Assembly: GCA_003024175.1 (NCBI GenBank) | Contig: MDYQ01000005.1 | Coordinates: 186,001-250,000 of the forward strand | Source: Planoprotostelium fungivorum | Taxonomy: Eukaryota > Evosea > Variosea > Cavosteliida > Cavosteliaceae | Direction of reading: 5' to 3' | DNA: 64,000 nucleotides | Part shown: piece after piece, positions 1 to 11,300 of the stretch | How positions within the stretch are numbered: the stretch's first letter is position 1 | Layout of the letters: every line of letters begins with the position of its first letter | Program-made: the position numbers and the translations under genes | The notes under the pieces: model-generated | Told to the model about the DNA's origin: nothing | The model's input: only the letters and a program-made list of their open reading frames with translations | Databases searched by the model: none

Positions 1-159
1 GAATGACTGGCTCCCTCCTCTCTCCCCCAACAAAGACATCGACTCAAAGAGAGACAGACATCGCCACCATCCGTATTCGAATTGGTCGTAGACGAATAAA
101 CGATGAAGATTGGAAGTTTATACTTTTACATATTCGTACATACAGAGGGCTTCAGAAGC

Positions 160-603
160 TTAGAAGCGCTCGACGACGAAGGGAGAGTCCTTGAAGAGGT
201 CCTGGATCTTGTCGACTGCGGCGGCGTTGTTCGTGATCTGGCCATTGAAGCAGCTGAAGTCGATCAGGCTGACATCGTCGATCTACAACACTCACACAAA
301 GTTGGTTGGGTCATAGCAAGCCTTGTTGCAAGATCGGTTGCCCTTGGGGCAGAGAGTCAACGAGTTGAAATTTCCGTCGTCGAGAACACAACGGAAGACA
401 TTGGGATCGTAGCATTGACCGGTGCTGCCATGAAGCATCAGTTTCTGCGATCGTCATCGTCTATCGACTCACCAGCAGAGGTCGCCGCGGGGGCACTTTG
501 GACACTGAGAAGGATAGTAAAAGTAGGTGGTGGTAGAGGCCGAGACCTGGGCTGCGAGAGCAAAGAGGCAGATTGCGGCAAAGAGTACAGTGGCGTTCTT
601 CAT
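160..603 (-). CDS. Secreted small cysteine-rich protein, 122 aa
   Basis: Three minus-strand exons (603-473, 424-296, 268-160) join through GT-AG introns of 48 and 27 bases into 122 codons. The start was chosen at 603 because it opens a clean signal peptide (MKNATVLFAAICLFALAAQ). The mature part carries paired Cys motifs: CPRGDLCC, CYDPNVFRC, CPKGNRSC and CYDPTNF. The C-x-DP pattern resembles the repeated Cys module of the giant membrane protein at 12425-22004, so the two may share an extracellular fold; that is inference. No catalytic motif is visible, so a matrix or cyst-wall binding role is only a guess. It faces the SLC25 carrier gene across a 432-bp gap. Exon joins were made by eye, so the second acceptor could shift by a few bases. 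Confidence 0.75.
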
Positions 604-1035
604 TTCGTAGAGTTCGTGATGTGCGTAGGTGTTTGGTGTTTGGATTGTGTTGTTGGGGCGAGAGAGACTGTGAGGACCTTCCATGGAAAACATCCACTAC
701 CTGGATGAAAATTGGCGTGGAGAAGGAACATGCGTCTCTTCCTCTCCAGAGGTCACAAGGTCGACCGTGACCACCTGACGTGCGCGGCAGCTCCTCCAAA
801 ACGAGCGTAGCATGACATTGGAAGACGCGACTCTTGAGATGCTCCTCCTTCGAGTATGAGAAGCCAGTGGTGGGTCCGTGGGAGAGAGGCGTAGAGTACG
901 CTTCAAGTTGAAATTCAAGTGGAGAAGTGAACATTCGTGAAATAAGACGGAAGTGCTTCCGAGGATTCGGGGGTTTTCTTCCGATTGGCGGAACTTTTAC
1001 GGCGAATTCTTCATCTTGGACACGGACAGACCATC
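604..1035. other. Intergenic gap between divergent genes
   Basis: A 432-bp gap between two start codons pointing apart (603 minus, 1036 plus). Open frames here have no start context or homology and look like shadows. It presumably holds both promoters; no TATA-like or repeated element stands out. Confidence 0.5.
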
Positions 1036-2517
1036 ATGCCTGCCGAAGGATCTACACAAACACCTACGAATGTACCCAAAAGGTCTCCAAAGTAGGTCAC
1101 ACTCTTCTGATCGATCGAATGAATCATCTGATATCGATGGGACATATCTTCTCTGTTGGTGATGCAAATGGACTTAATTAACTCTCATTAGGACCGTCAG
1201 AGCCCTGACAGTGGCGAGAGATATTTTCGCAGGCACTATGTCTGGTATCGCCGTCACCATCGTAGGACACCCCTTCGATACACTCAAGGTGCGTCATCTC
1301 TTCAAACGATCAGCTTCTCAATGCCAATCAGGTCAGGCTCCAGACTCAGCCTTCTCCCCCATTATACAGTGGTGTCGTTGATTGCTTCAAGAAGACCATC
1401 AAATGGGAGGGACCTCTCGGTCTCTACAAGGGAATCGCCTCTCCAATCACGGGCCAGGTAGGGAATGGAACACACTTATATGACAACTGAAAGCCGTAGG
1501 TTTTCTTCCGTGCCAACATGTTCTTCTCTTTCGCCGAAGCTAAGAGATTCCTCTCTGGTTATGGTTCTAGACCTCTACGCAACATTGATTACTTCATCGC
1601 TGGTGAGGATCTTTTCTGATGGGAGCGTTTTTCGTGTGGCGACAACGAGATCATCTCGTGAGATCGACATGTCACGATCAGAACAAACGACTGCACCTCA
1701 CGAACCATCTCGAGTTCACCTCTATAAACAGGTGGTTTCGCTTGGTTCACTGGAACCTTCTTCGAGTGCCCCATCGATTTGGTCAAGAGTCAACTTCAGG
1801 TGAGACACGATCACCATCTGCTGGTGACAATGTCACATGATGATTGATGGAATGACGCACAGGTGCAAGTCATCAGATCGAAGACGATTCCAGATTACGT
1901 GGCGCCTTACACCAACATGACTCAGTGTGCCTCCGCTATCGTTCGCACCAACGGGTTTTTCGGTCTATACCAAGGTGAGATCTCCATCCCATCACGATCA
2001 TCACGACGATCGTTTCGTTTCATCCACGATCGATCATCATCCGTGAAATGACGAAGCGATCACGTTCGTTCCAAAATCGTAAAATCCACAAAATCTCATT
2101 GTAGTCTGACATCCACCAGGTTTCGTCCCCCACGTTCTACGTAACATCCCAGCGGGCAGCGTTCACCTCGGTAGTTACGAGATGGTGCGTCAACACTACT
2201 CCAAGAAGAAGGGCGTCCCTGTATCAGAGCTCCCCTCCTCTTACAGTCTATTGGGTGGAGGCATCGGCGGCTTCCTCTACTGGTCGATCTTCTTTCCAAT
2301 CGACGTCGTGAAGAGTTCGATTCAGACGGACAACCTGCAGAAGGACAAGAGAAAATTTTCTGGTGCGATCGATGCGGCGAAGAAATTGTACGCGGAGGGG
2401 GGATGGAAGAGGTTCTACCGTGGATTCACACCTTGTCTCATGAGAAGCATTCCTGCCAACGCCATGATGCTGTGGACGGTGGCATTCATCACGGACAACT
2501 TACCCATTCGACAATAA
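1036..2517 (+). CDS. SLC25 mitochondrial carrier (carnitine/ornithine-carrier type)
   Basis: Seven exons give about 319 residues, the usual size for this family of six-helix inner-membrane exchangers. All three carrier signatures are visible: [11 protein letters not shown] near residue 45, [11 protein letters not shown] near 140 and [11 protein letters not shown] near 245. Each is the P-x-[DE]-x-x-[KR] element ending an odd-numbered helix, followed by the GLYKG, GLYQG and RFYRG motifs of the even-numbered helices. Several introns end in AG followed by G or GT, so joins were set by keeping the carrier repeats in frame. The start at 1036 gives a short polar leader ([12 protein letters not shown]). 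The repeats look most like the acylcarnitine/basic amino acid branch (SLC25A15/20/29), but the substrate cannot be assigned from reading alone. Confidence 0.9.
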
Positions 2518-2692
2518 AGAAGATAGAGGACTTGACATGAGTGGTCTGTTCGTGTAAAGTGTGAGAAGATATCTCGCAACGACTTTACAAGATCGAAGAT
2601 GATGTGATGATGAGATGTTCCATAAAATCACGCACAAGCTTTGAAGTCGTTCTGGATATCTTCCTGAACAATGGCTTGAACTTGCGAAGCTA

Positions 2693-3312
2693 TTAAGGAC
2701 GATACCATAGAGATCCAAGTTCGAGTAATCTCTCAACATCATGACATTCAAATTTGCATGCCACTTCTTCCGCAGAGCTTTTCTCGGCCAGATGCGACAT
2801 GACCCCACACTTCAATAGATGATTCTGATACATAGTCAGTCCATCTATCCACTTTATTTGTTTCAGTATCGTCTCCTTTGCAGTAATTGAGAAATCTTCA
2901 TTGCACGGTGGTGACCTTCAATTTCTCATACATCTGTAACGGTAAGGAGGACTCTTCGCAACTCTGGAAATGAGAAAATCCTGGCAATTTACCACATGAA
3001 AGCTGGCCATCTGAACTAAACGACAGTTGAAACAGACTGTGGGGTCATGGACCATCTGAGCGGAAAAACATTAACGCACCCAAGCCGGAACGAATTTTCC
3101 ATAGAGCCCTCGTAATATACCTTCCACAGGATCTTGAAGTAAAGATCGCCCTTCTTCGAAAGAACAGACCCCTAATCCGCCAGGACGGAGGCTGAGATTC
3201 GGTTGACTTCATCAGCCTCACAAATCGTAAGGCGGGGAGGCTTGTCAACCTTTGTCTCGCATTCTGGGCAACTTAAGAATCTATCGCGGCACTCATCGTG
3301 CTGACTACGCAT
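2693..3312 (-). pseudogene. Decayed or unrecognised Cys-rich coding stretch
   Basis: Read on the minus strand, this gap holds three protein-like segments that do not join into one clean frame. The first starts at an ATG (3312) with CRDRFLSCPECETKV and ends at a TAG near 3165. The second (GDLYFKILWKVYYEGS) lies in the same frame. The third contains CFNCRLVQMASFHVVNC, then after an in-frame TGA continues as CNEDFSITAKETI to a stop at 2695-2693. Biased composition and Cys pairs suggest former or interrupted coding sequence, perhaps zinc-binding. No good GT-AG introns remove the stops. The family is not recognised. It could instead be an expressed gene with introns I mis-set. Confidence 0.35.
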
Positions 3313-3511
3313 TCTGACGAATCAGAAGTATTCATAGCCCTTAAGATTACTTTTTTGATATTCGGAACACCGCCGCGGCTGTCAGGGTGGAGTGCATCAA
3401 CCCACACAAACACTCTTCGCGTGTACAACCGCGTCGCCTCTGCGTAAGCATGACCGAGTCGATCTGCTCATTCTCTTCTCAAATAGCAAAGATCAAACCA
3501 ACTCTTCAGTC

Positions 3512-4150
3512 ATGAGGTCCTTCCTTCTCTTCCTGTGCATCTCTCTCTTCGGCTCAGCCCTGGCTTCTTCTCAATGCCAAGTCAACGGTGCCTGCTGCTA
3601 CTGCATCAGCTCCACCTGCACCCAATTCAAATCGAACCCAGCCTATGGGTTCTGTGACGATGGAACTTATTGCGGGACCTGCTCTTCGTCCACGACCTCT
3701 TCATCTGGAGCATCATCGTCCGGAGCATCATCGTCCGGAGCATCATCGTCCGGAGCATCATCGTCTGGAACAACATCTTTTGGAACATCATCGTCTGGAA
3801 CATCCAACGGCCAGTATGCTAGTATGGTCGGCAAATACAGCTTGGGGAACCACGGAGGCAGCTGCGATTGGGCAAACTCTTACATCGTGACAGCGACTGG
3901 AGTCAACACCTACCAAATCATTCCCCAAGATAACCCTAAAATATCCACTGCATCGATTCAGCAATCCAGCGACTACACATTCTCGATCTCCGCCAGCGGG
4001 ATCACCGTCTGTTCTGGAACGAAAGACGGCCACTCACTCAGTCTTGTATGCAATGGTGGATGCTTCGCAGTCTTAACCGGAGGAAGTGGAATGGTAGTGG
4101 CCAACATCTTTCTCATCGTGGCTGCCGTGTCAGCCCTTTTGGCCTTGTAA
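3512..4150 (+). CDS. Ser-rich secreted/GPI-anchor-type surface protein, 212 aa
   Basis: A single exon. The start at 3512 opens a signal peptide (MRSFLLFLCISLFGSALA); the 40 upstream in-frame codons lack any such signal and are ignored. Residues 22-55 form a Cys-rich knot (CQVNGACCYC, CTQF, CDDGTYCGTC). Next comes a tandem (SSSGA)n linker at about 58-92, then a domain with a few Cys (CDWAN, VCSGT, VCNGGC). The C-terminus is a hydrophobic tail (NIFLIVAAVSALLAL) with no charged residue after it, as expected for GPI-anchor addition. The layout is that of a stalked surface protein. The outer domain is not recognised, and the anchor is inferred from the tail alone. Confidence 0.8.
   Translation: MRSFLLFLCISLFGSALASSQCQVNGACCYCISSTCTQFKSNPAYGFCDDGTYCGTCSSSTTSSSGASSSGASSSGASSSGASSSGTTSFGTSSSGTSNGQYASMVGKYSLGNHGGSCDWANSYIVTATGVNTYQIIPQDNPKISTASIQQSSDYTFSISASGITVCSGTKDGHSLSLVCNGGCFAVLTGGSGMVVANIFLIVAAVSALLAL
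3700..3805 (+). repeat. 15-bp coding minisatellite (SSSGA units)
   Basis: About seven tandem 15-base units of the form TCATCGTCCGGAGCA encode the Ser-Gly-Ala stalk of the surface protein. The inner units are almost identical and the outer ones diverge (GGAACA, TTTGGA), the pattern left by slippage or unequal exchange. Confidence 0.85.
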
Positions 4151-4395
4151 GGAGCATGAATACAATATTCTTAAATGTGAATGTCTTCCGTCCTTCTTTC
4201 GTTTGTACGACTCAGCAATGGTATCATTCGGCAGGATTAAGAATAGAAATTGGCTCCTAAATATATTCTTACGAAAGTGAGAGAAGCATCAGTGGCTGTT
4301 GTCGATCATCGATCATGATCGATATCGAAAGATCGTGTAGCGATGATCCACACGCAGAGATAATATACAACTTACAAATCTGCTTCTTTATGTAT

Positions 4396-5605
4396 TTACA
4401 GAGGCATGAGAGAGCCTGGGACATTCAGACAGCGACAGCTCTTCCAATGGTCCGCCGAAAACGTTGCGATCTTCTTTTCAGGGACCCCCAGCACCTTCAC
4501 CAAGGCATCTCTCTCCCCTTTTGGTATCTTGTATCCTCCACCATGATGGTACGCTCGACACAAGATGACATATTGAGTGTCTGTGATTCTGGGTTCTTTA
4601 CAGGTGTAGTCTCCCGATTTCCTCTTCTGGAGCCAATGTTCGATCTTCTTAAAGGGTTGACGCGTGATGGCCTGCAGTTGCATGAAGTCCGACTCGTCCC
4701 AATCTGACTTCCCTTGGTAGAAGTGCTCGAGGTAAGAAGTCCATCGGCCGTGTTGAGCGAGATCGATCGGTGATACGGATCGGTCGAGGTATGAGAGAAT
4801 GTCTTCTGTTGGTGGAATTATCTCTGTCATCGGATGGGCAGGTGTTTGTGGTGGAACTACGACCTTCTCGTCTCGAAGTGTGTCTTCCATTTTCGATGGA
4901 GATGGATCTTCAGGTTCTGGGGGTGTTGGTGAGGATTCTCCCTCTGTGGAGAGCATCTGCATGTAGTCGTATACTGGATTATATTCCTCTTCTTCTACTG
5001 GAGGAGCCGGTGTCTGCATCACATTTCTGAGAGAATGTGACGTTGCGATTCGGTTGGATGTCGTGATCTGTGAGTGGCCTCTAGAAGATGGTAGTAAGCG
5101 TACGTCAGAATTGGGTCTTCCAACGATGGAATTGCGCTGCTTCTTATCGTGTGGTTCAATGGAGAGATCGACACATTCGATCTCCTTCTGAACCGGAGTT
5201 GGTGCATATTCAAATGCGAGCCATAAGTACAAGTGTCCTTGGATGCTGATCTTCTTGTTTAATCGTGGACGCCCACGTAAGACGCCATTTGCTTTCAGGA
5301 TCGTCTGACATACTTGAGTTCAATGGTCACGCGTGATGGTGAATGTGATTGGTCACCTTTCTCTGTTGCATCGTCACGAAGAGACGCGATTTGTCTGATG
5401 ATAGTGTTCCCCTCGCATCAATTCCTGTTGAGTCTTAGAAGAGACAAAGAGAGGAGGTTGCACCTGGCGTGTACTTGACCCATACATGGAATTCACGAGT
5501 GCGAGCGATTGCAATGGTGGGAAAGAGTTCTGTTGGACCTCTGAACACTTCTGGTAATGGACACTCCAAATTCGTCTGTTTGGGCATTCGTATTCGGTTG
5601 CTCAT
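4396..5605 (-). CDS. Protein with two tandem divergent homeodomains
   Basis: Three minus-strand exons starting at 5605 give about 372 residues. The C-terminal third holds two homeodomain-like folds. The first (about residues 250-300) ends in a readable recognition helix, KKIEHWLQKRKSG, which matches the W-[FL]-Q-[NK]-R core. The second follows at once (RITDTQYVILCRAYHH, then GERDALVKVLGVPEKKI), but its third helix reads ATFSADHWK and lacks the WFxNR core. The N-terminal 100 residues are a conserved-looking basic segment (MQQRKTILKANG, RGRPRLNKK). The middle is acidic and proline-rich. A nuclear DNA-binding role is likely through the first homeodomain; the second may have lost specific DNA contact. 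This is inference from motif reading. Confidence 0.75.
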
Positions 5606-5823
5606 CCTCTAACGGTTAGTGGAAAATATACGCGGGAGACTGAAATCAAGAAATAAAAAGGGTGGAATACAACTTTCATCCATTTTATTTTTGGCGCAAC
5701 AACGACACATCAACACAGCGAGTCATAAATATAGATACCTAATCAGCTGATATCACCATCTCATATCCTCCACAGAAGAGAACAACAGACAATACAAATT
5801 CAGATGACAACTTACACAGATCG

Positions 5824-7762
5824 TCAATTTACTGAGCTCATCGAAGAATAGCTCTTTCTATCCCCGGTGTCTCCTCTACAGTTCACGCACAGGGGTACCC
5901 TCTCTCCACACGGGCTCCCCCTCCACGAGCACCTCACATCGTGCCGGCTGTTGCAACACTTGAAACAGAAGATGAACCCACAGCCCCGGCAGTGATGCTG
6001 TCTCTCGTCATCATCTCGATCGCGATGACGATCGTCTCACCCTCCTCCTGAACAACCAGAAGCCGGCGTTACAGAGAGTACAAGTATTCCGGCTGCTGTC
6101 GGGCTGCCATACGAGTACGGCCCTGCCCATCTTGTGTCTTGGTATCCACTCTATGCCTTCTCGGACGGCGCTGTTGAGTGTCTTGTTCACTTCTCTCTCC
6201 AGCCTCAGATCACATTCGGTCTCCATCAATTGGGACTTGTTATCCTGGTACTGAAAACGGTCGGAACGGATTTGGGACGGTGACGTCACCTGTGAGCGGA
6301 GCTCGTTGTGGGAGATTTGGAGGGAGTGGAGGGAGGTTTGGAGTTGGTAGATTTGTTTTCGATATTCTTCTTCCTTCTGTAAGTATTCTCTGTTATCTCG
6401 TCAACACGACAAGACACTGTGATGTTTGATGGTGGATGTGATTGAGATGATGTGATGGCGGATGATGTGATGTGATTGAGATGATGTGATGTGAAATGAT
6501 GAATGTGATGTGATGGTGTTGTGAGTTTTTGACGGTGAGCGAGGGATACGGTGATGTCATCGTCTGATCGAGACGATGTGATGTCCACGACAGGCTCACC
6601 CATCTTGACCACACGAACACGGCCCGGACGCACTGTCTGAACCATCCTCTGATAGCGTTATCAAATCATCCGTTTCAATCTTTTGGGACCGTCCACTGAT
6701 TTTCGCCTCTCTTAGACTTCTCATGGCCTGATTCGACATCAGCATCATCATCGTGATGGAAACTCACCAGTTCTTCTCTCGCCGCTGCCAAGTCCATCTG
6801 ACACTGCGTCAGATCTCTCCTCTGCTTCTCTGCCTCTGCTAGCCAATCTCTCTGGACTTGCCTCAAAGACATTCGGTTGTTGACCAATTGTTCCTTTTAT
6901 TTCGTTTTAATCAGACGAACACGACGTCATGTGTGATGAGAGATGTTCCTGACGAGAGGATTTCGATGAGAGAGTTGATGGACACACCTTTAATGACTCT
7001 AGAGCTCTGTCTTTTCCCTTCAATTCTTCTCTCTCTTGATGTTCGATGACCCTCTTTCGCTGCACGTATCGAGCTTGAGCACTGCGGATACCTGTTCTCG
7101 CATCAGACGATGTGACGAAGCATGCTGCTACCTTCTATCCACTGCCACATCACATGCTCGGCCTCCATCGTCTTTAACTCGTAACGACGAGTTGTCGTAT
7201 CTACAAAAAAAATCCATCCTTCCTCCTTCTGCAAGGAGGCCGAACTCGACAATGGTAATCTATCATGTGAAGTGCTTAGAGACACGCTTGTTCTCATCTT
7301 TTCTGTGATATCGATGAGATCTTTAGAATCTTTCGTGGCTCACCGTTCGTAGTTTTAGGTGAACATCCCGTGATGTCGGAGAAGCTGATGCATCCCTTGT
7401 ATGTCTTGTGTTCGTCTGCGTCATCATAATAGAATATCTTATCCTCTCCCAGTGCAAAGAGTCTCGATTTCCATTTTGAGCCAAGAGCTCCGACTCCTCG
7501 TTTCTCTAGAGGACCCGAAAGGTTCTAAAAACACTCAGATGTGATGTTATGGTGTTGAGATAGAGGCACAAAGTCTGTGCGAAAAAGTCGGATGATATGA
7601 TTCATCCAACTTTTAGAGGATGCAGCAAAAGGATCCTGAAGAGATCGGATATGTATTTAACCCGATCGATGTGTTTTATAGCCTCTAACTCACCAATCCG
7701 CGAGATACCGTCGATCCTCTATTTGTGTCCTCCATCGATGGAGATGATGGTGTTGTTGTCAT
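5824..7762 (-). CDS. PH - coiled coil - FYVE protein
   Basis: Read from the ATG at 7762 on the minus strand, about eight exons and roughly 440 residues. A PH domain comes first (GSKWKSRLFALGEDKIFYYD ... KGCISFSDI ... VDTTTRRYELKTM ... MWQWIEG, with the PH-terminal Trp). A long coiled coil follows (EREELKGKDRALESLKEQL, then WLAEAEKQRRDLTQCQ). The C-terminus is a FYVE zinc finger with the WQPD entry motif, CTLC, the RRHHCRGCG ligand loop, CFKCC and C-terminal CVNC. FYVE domains bind PI3P on early endosomes and PH domains bind other phosphoinositides, so an endosomal adaptor role follows from the families. The last splice join sits exactly within the RRHHC motif, which supports it. One intron (about 6300-6600) is full of GATGTGATG-type repeats. 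Confidence 0.85.
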
Positions 7763-8350
7763 GTTTTTAACATAGAGAGGTCTATGTCAGGTTTGTGCTG
7801 CCCGCGATGTGGGGTGATCTGGAGAAATGATTCTGACAGCGAAAGCTTTCGGAACGAACTTAGCGGTGATGCGAGAAGGAGGGTGGCTGACTGGTACGAA
7901 TTGGTATCTCAGCTATTTTCCATCTCTTCACGTGAGGGACGATCGCGTTGTGGCAATAGAACTCTACTTCTTATCCGTTCTGAGCTTTAAAGATATCCAA
8001 TGGATCGACGATCTATGATGGGCTCCGACGAAGTGAACTCGCATTATAATGATCGATGATCCCAACTCTGGGACCAAGCTTCCATTATATCGGTGGAGTG
8101 ATAATGGGACGCAGAATGAGGCGTTCTATTCATATATGGCCTTGGAGGCTCGGCGGTTGTGCTATCTTCTCTTCTTGTGGTCCGATTAATTCATCTGTAT
8201 CCCAGGCGGCGTCAAACTTAATTCAGAGTCAGACAATTTCTTGTGGTGGGAGCTTAAAATAGGTAGCGCCAATCGAAAGGCGGAGTGAACGCTTTCAGGC
8301 GGTGCTCGCCACACTCTTGAAACAGCGACGTATTCTATATTCTGTAGAAT
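7763..8350. other. Divergent intergenic region
   Basis: 588 bp between the PH-FYVE start (7762, minus) and the phosphodiesterase start (8351, plus). Short open frames here lack starts or homology. The sequence just before 8351 is AT-rich. No RNA gene or repeat was recognised. Confidence 0.5.
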
Positions 8351-11300
8351 ATGGCTGATAATGAGGCCAAGGTCAGGTGCGTGATGTGAATGACATCACA
8401 TTCCGGTTAATGTGTGGAAGGGAGTTGAAGACCTCCCTGATGGAAGAGGTCAAAGACAAGGCGAACATCGAAAACGCTCGAAAACTGTTGCTGGCAGAGA
8501 ATAACGAGCTGAAAGCTCAACTATCGGCATTGAAAACTGAAGTCAGCAACGCTAAGATAGCGCTTCAAACGAAAACCAATGAGCTGTTGACAAAGGTAGA
8601 GGCGCAGAGTAAAGAGATTAGCATCCTCGATGTTCAAGACCGGAAGAGGTATGACAACGTCGCTGGCACGGCGACTGATCGATTTCAAGTAAGAAAACGA
8701 TAGCGGAACTGAAGAAGCAAGTTGGAGACCTCATCGACATTAAGAAGCGTGTCCAAGTGCAGCAGACAGAATACAATGACAAGGTCGAGAGTGACAACAA
8801 AGGTGATTTCCTCCTTCATCTCGAAATGAGTCACACGATTCTGATGCATTATGATAGAGAAGAACAATCTCGGTAATGACCTACGAAAACTGAAGGACGA
8901 TATGAATGCACTGAAACTCAAGCTCGAAGTCGAGACCAACGGAAGGAACAAGGCTGAGATGGATCTAGACAACCTCCAGCGACGCATTGCATCACAAGAG
9001 AGCGACATGAAGAATAAGACACTGGCTCTCGTGAAGGAGAATGCGTCTCTGATGGAGGTGAAGAAGAAGGGAGACTTGGCCATGGTGCAGATGCAGAAGC
9101 GATGTTCTGATCTAGAGATCGTCAATCGAACTCTGGCAATGCGAATGAAAGAAACGGTGAGTCTCCATCTCCACACCCCATTGACGATCGATCAGGAGAG
9201 GAAGATGCAGTCTCTATTTCGAGTTCAAAACCCGAGCTCACCCTCTAAAATGGCTCCGAAATCTATTCCAAAGAACGGAAAGAAGATCAGCGTGGGCGCA
9301 AAGAAGAAACTGGCGGGAGAAGAGGAAATAGACATCGGTGAATCCATTCTCGAGCTGGACTTTGAAACGGGAGAAGACATCGAAGCCATGTTGGACCAGA
9401 CGACGGTCCCGGACTCATCTGATGTTCTGGTGGTGGGGAGGGGGAAGTTACTGGACAGAGTGCTACTTCACCTGACTTCGAAAAAGTATAGAGGTGAGAT
9501 GAGAGGAGCTGATTGCGATTGACCGTCTGTAGCGGTCTGCGTGGAGCCTCTCGAGGCCGCAGAGATGTTGTCGAAGAAGAGATTCCTGAGTGTGATCTGC
9601 TCGGCGAAGGTTCTACCGGAGATATTGGCCTCGAACGACTCCAACTTTTTAGAGGTGATGAATGATGACGTCATCGCACTCAATTTCAAAAGGTCTTCAA
9701 GAAGAATAATGCGGGCGTTCCATTCATGACGTTCAGCATACAAGAGGGATTAGAGAACGTCGTGAAACAATTGAACAACACTCCAGAGGGTGTAACTTCT
9801 TACGATGTCCTCCGTCTGCACCTCACGGTGAGTTGGAGATACCAATAGAAAGTCAACTCATTCCGTTACAGGTCTTCTTGTATGGTATATGGATGAGCGA
9901 ACACACTCAGTCTTTGGCTTCCGAGTTTGAGAAAGAGAGAGAAGTCATCACAGCCACACGCAACGATGCCATTGCCGGCAAGATCGAGGAAGAATTGAGG
10001 ATCATCGAGTCGGTCAAGAAGAGGTTGGAGCACGAGAATTTTGAACTGAACAAGTTGGTTCGCAAGCTGATGACCGAAAAGGTAGTTTGACTTTGTCTTT
10101 CTCTCCTGATCTTCTCATCAGATGGCGAAAGAAAACGAATTGAATGGAGTGAAGAAGAACGTCAGCAGTCTCTGCTCGAAGATTTTCCTCCTCGAATTAG
10201 AGAACAGAAGCTCTCCGTCTCGTACTGCTCTGGACAACAGCGGCGACGGTGATCGAGACCCTGCCAACACCGAGTCCCCCCTTCAGACGTTGAATCAAGT
10301 CGTGACAGCTCTGCTGAGGGATGACCGCTCGCGAGACAACCGACCGTGGCTGAAATCCATTTTAGCCTCACTGGCCACTCAGATGAATCCGAACGAGGTA
10401 GTCATGGAATACCAGGGCCTCTTTGGAGATGTGAGTGAGAGAGGAGTGGAGGGAGCTGATGATGATCAGATCAATATGGACGCATTGACGCAGAGTTGGA
10501 TCTTATATGAATTTGATCGATCGAGGAGGGCGAGTGGAATGATCACGTCGTCAAGAGGGCCGAGGGAGATACAACCGCCTCCAGAGCCCTCAGACATCAA
10601 CTGCATCGAGAGGTGAGAAATCATCGCATTCTAATCCTCGATGAGATTGTTCCTGACTTCTCTTGCAGATATGATTTCAATGCCCACGCTCACACACACG
10701 AAGAATTGCAATTCCTCTACGTCCACATGCTGCAGAAATTGGGACTCGTCGACTTCTTCAAGATCTCTCTCAACCGTCTTTACTCCTTCCTGCGAGTCAT
10801 CTGTAAGAGTTACCGCACCAACCCTTACCACAACTTTTACCACGCAGTGGACGTATCACAAATGTGTTTCAAGATCATCTATAAGACGAAGGCGCAGGAT
10901 TATCTGACCGAACTCGATCAACTCAACCTCATGGTGGCCGCGATATGTCACGATATCGACCACCCCGGGCTCAACAACAACTTCCAGGTGAGAAATTCAG
11001 ATCATCTCCAAGAGATCGATCTGAATCGAATCGGTAGATCAACGATAGCTCACACCTGGCTCTATTATACAACGACATCTCTGTGTTAGAGAATCACCAC
11101 GCGTCGCGAGCCTTCTATATCTTGAATCATTCGGAGAGCAACATCTTATCTGCCTTGGACGAGAGCGTATATAGAGACTGCAGAAAAACCATCGTCAGCG
11201 CGATACTGGCTACGGATATGGCCAACCACTTTGAGCTCATGTCTAAATTCACGACGCACATCAACACCCAACCGTTCAACCAGAAGAATCCGGATTCACG

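Noticed and set aside
461-934. 157-codon minus-strand ORF overlapping the first gene
   Set aside because: It overlaps the secreted protein's exon in another frame and lacks homology, while the other frame has a signal peptide and conserved Cys.
6390-6645. Ser/Thr/His-rich minus ORFs in the FYVE region
   Set aside because: They are translations of the CATCAC repeat intron between coiled-coil exons; flanking splice sites remove them.
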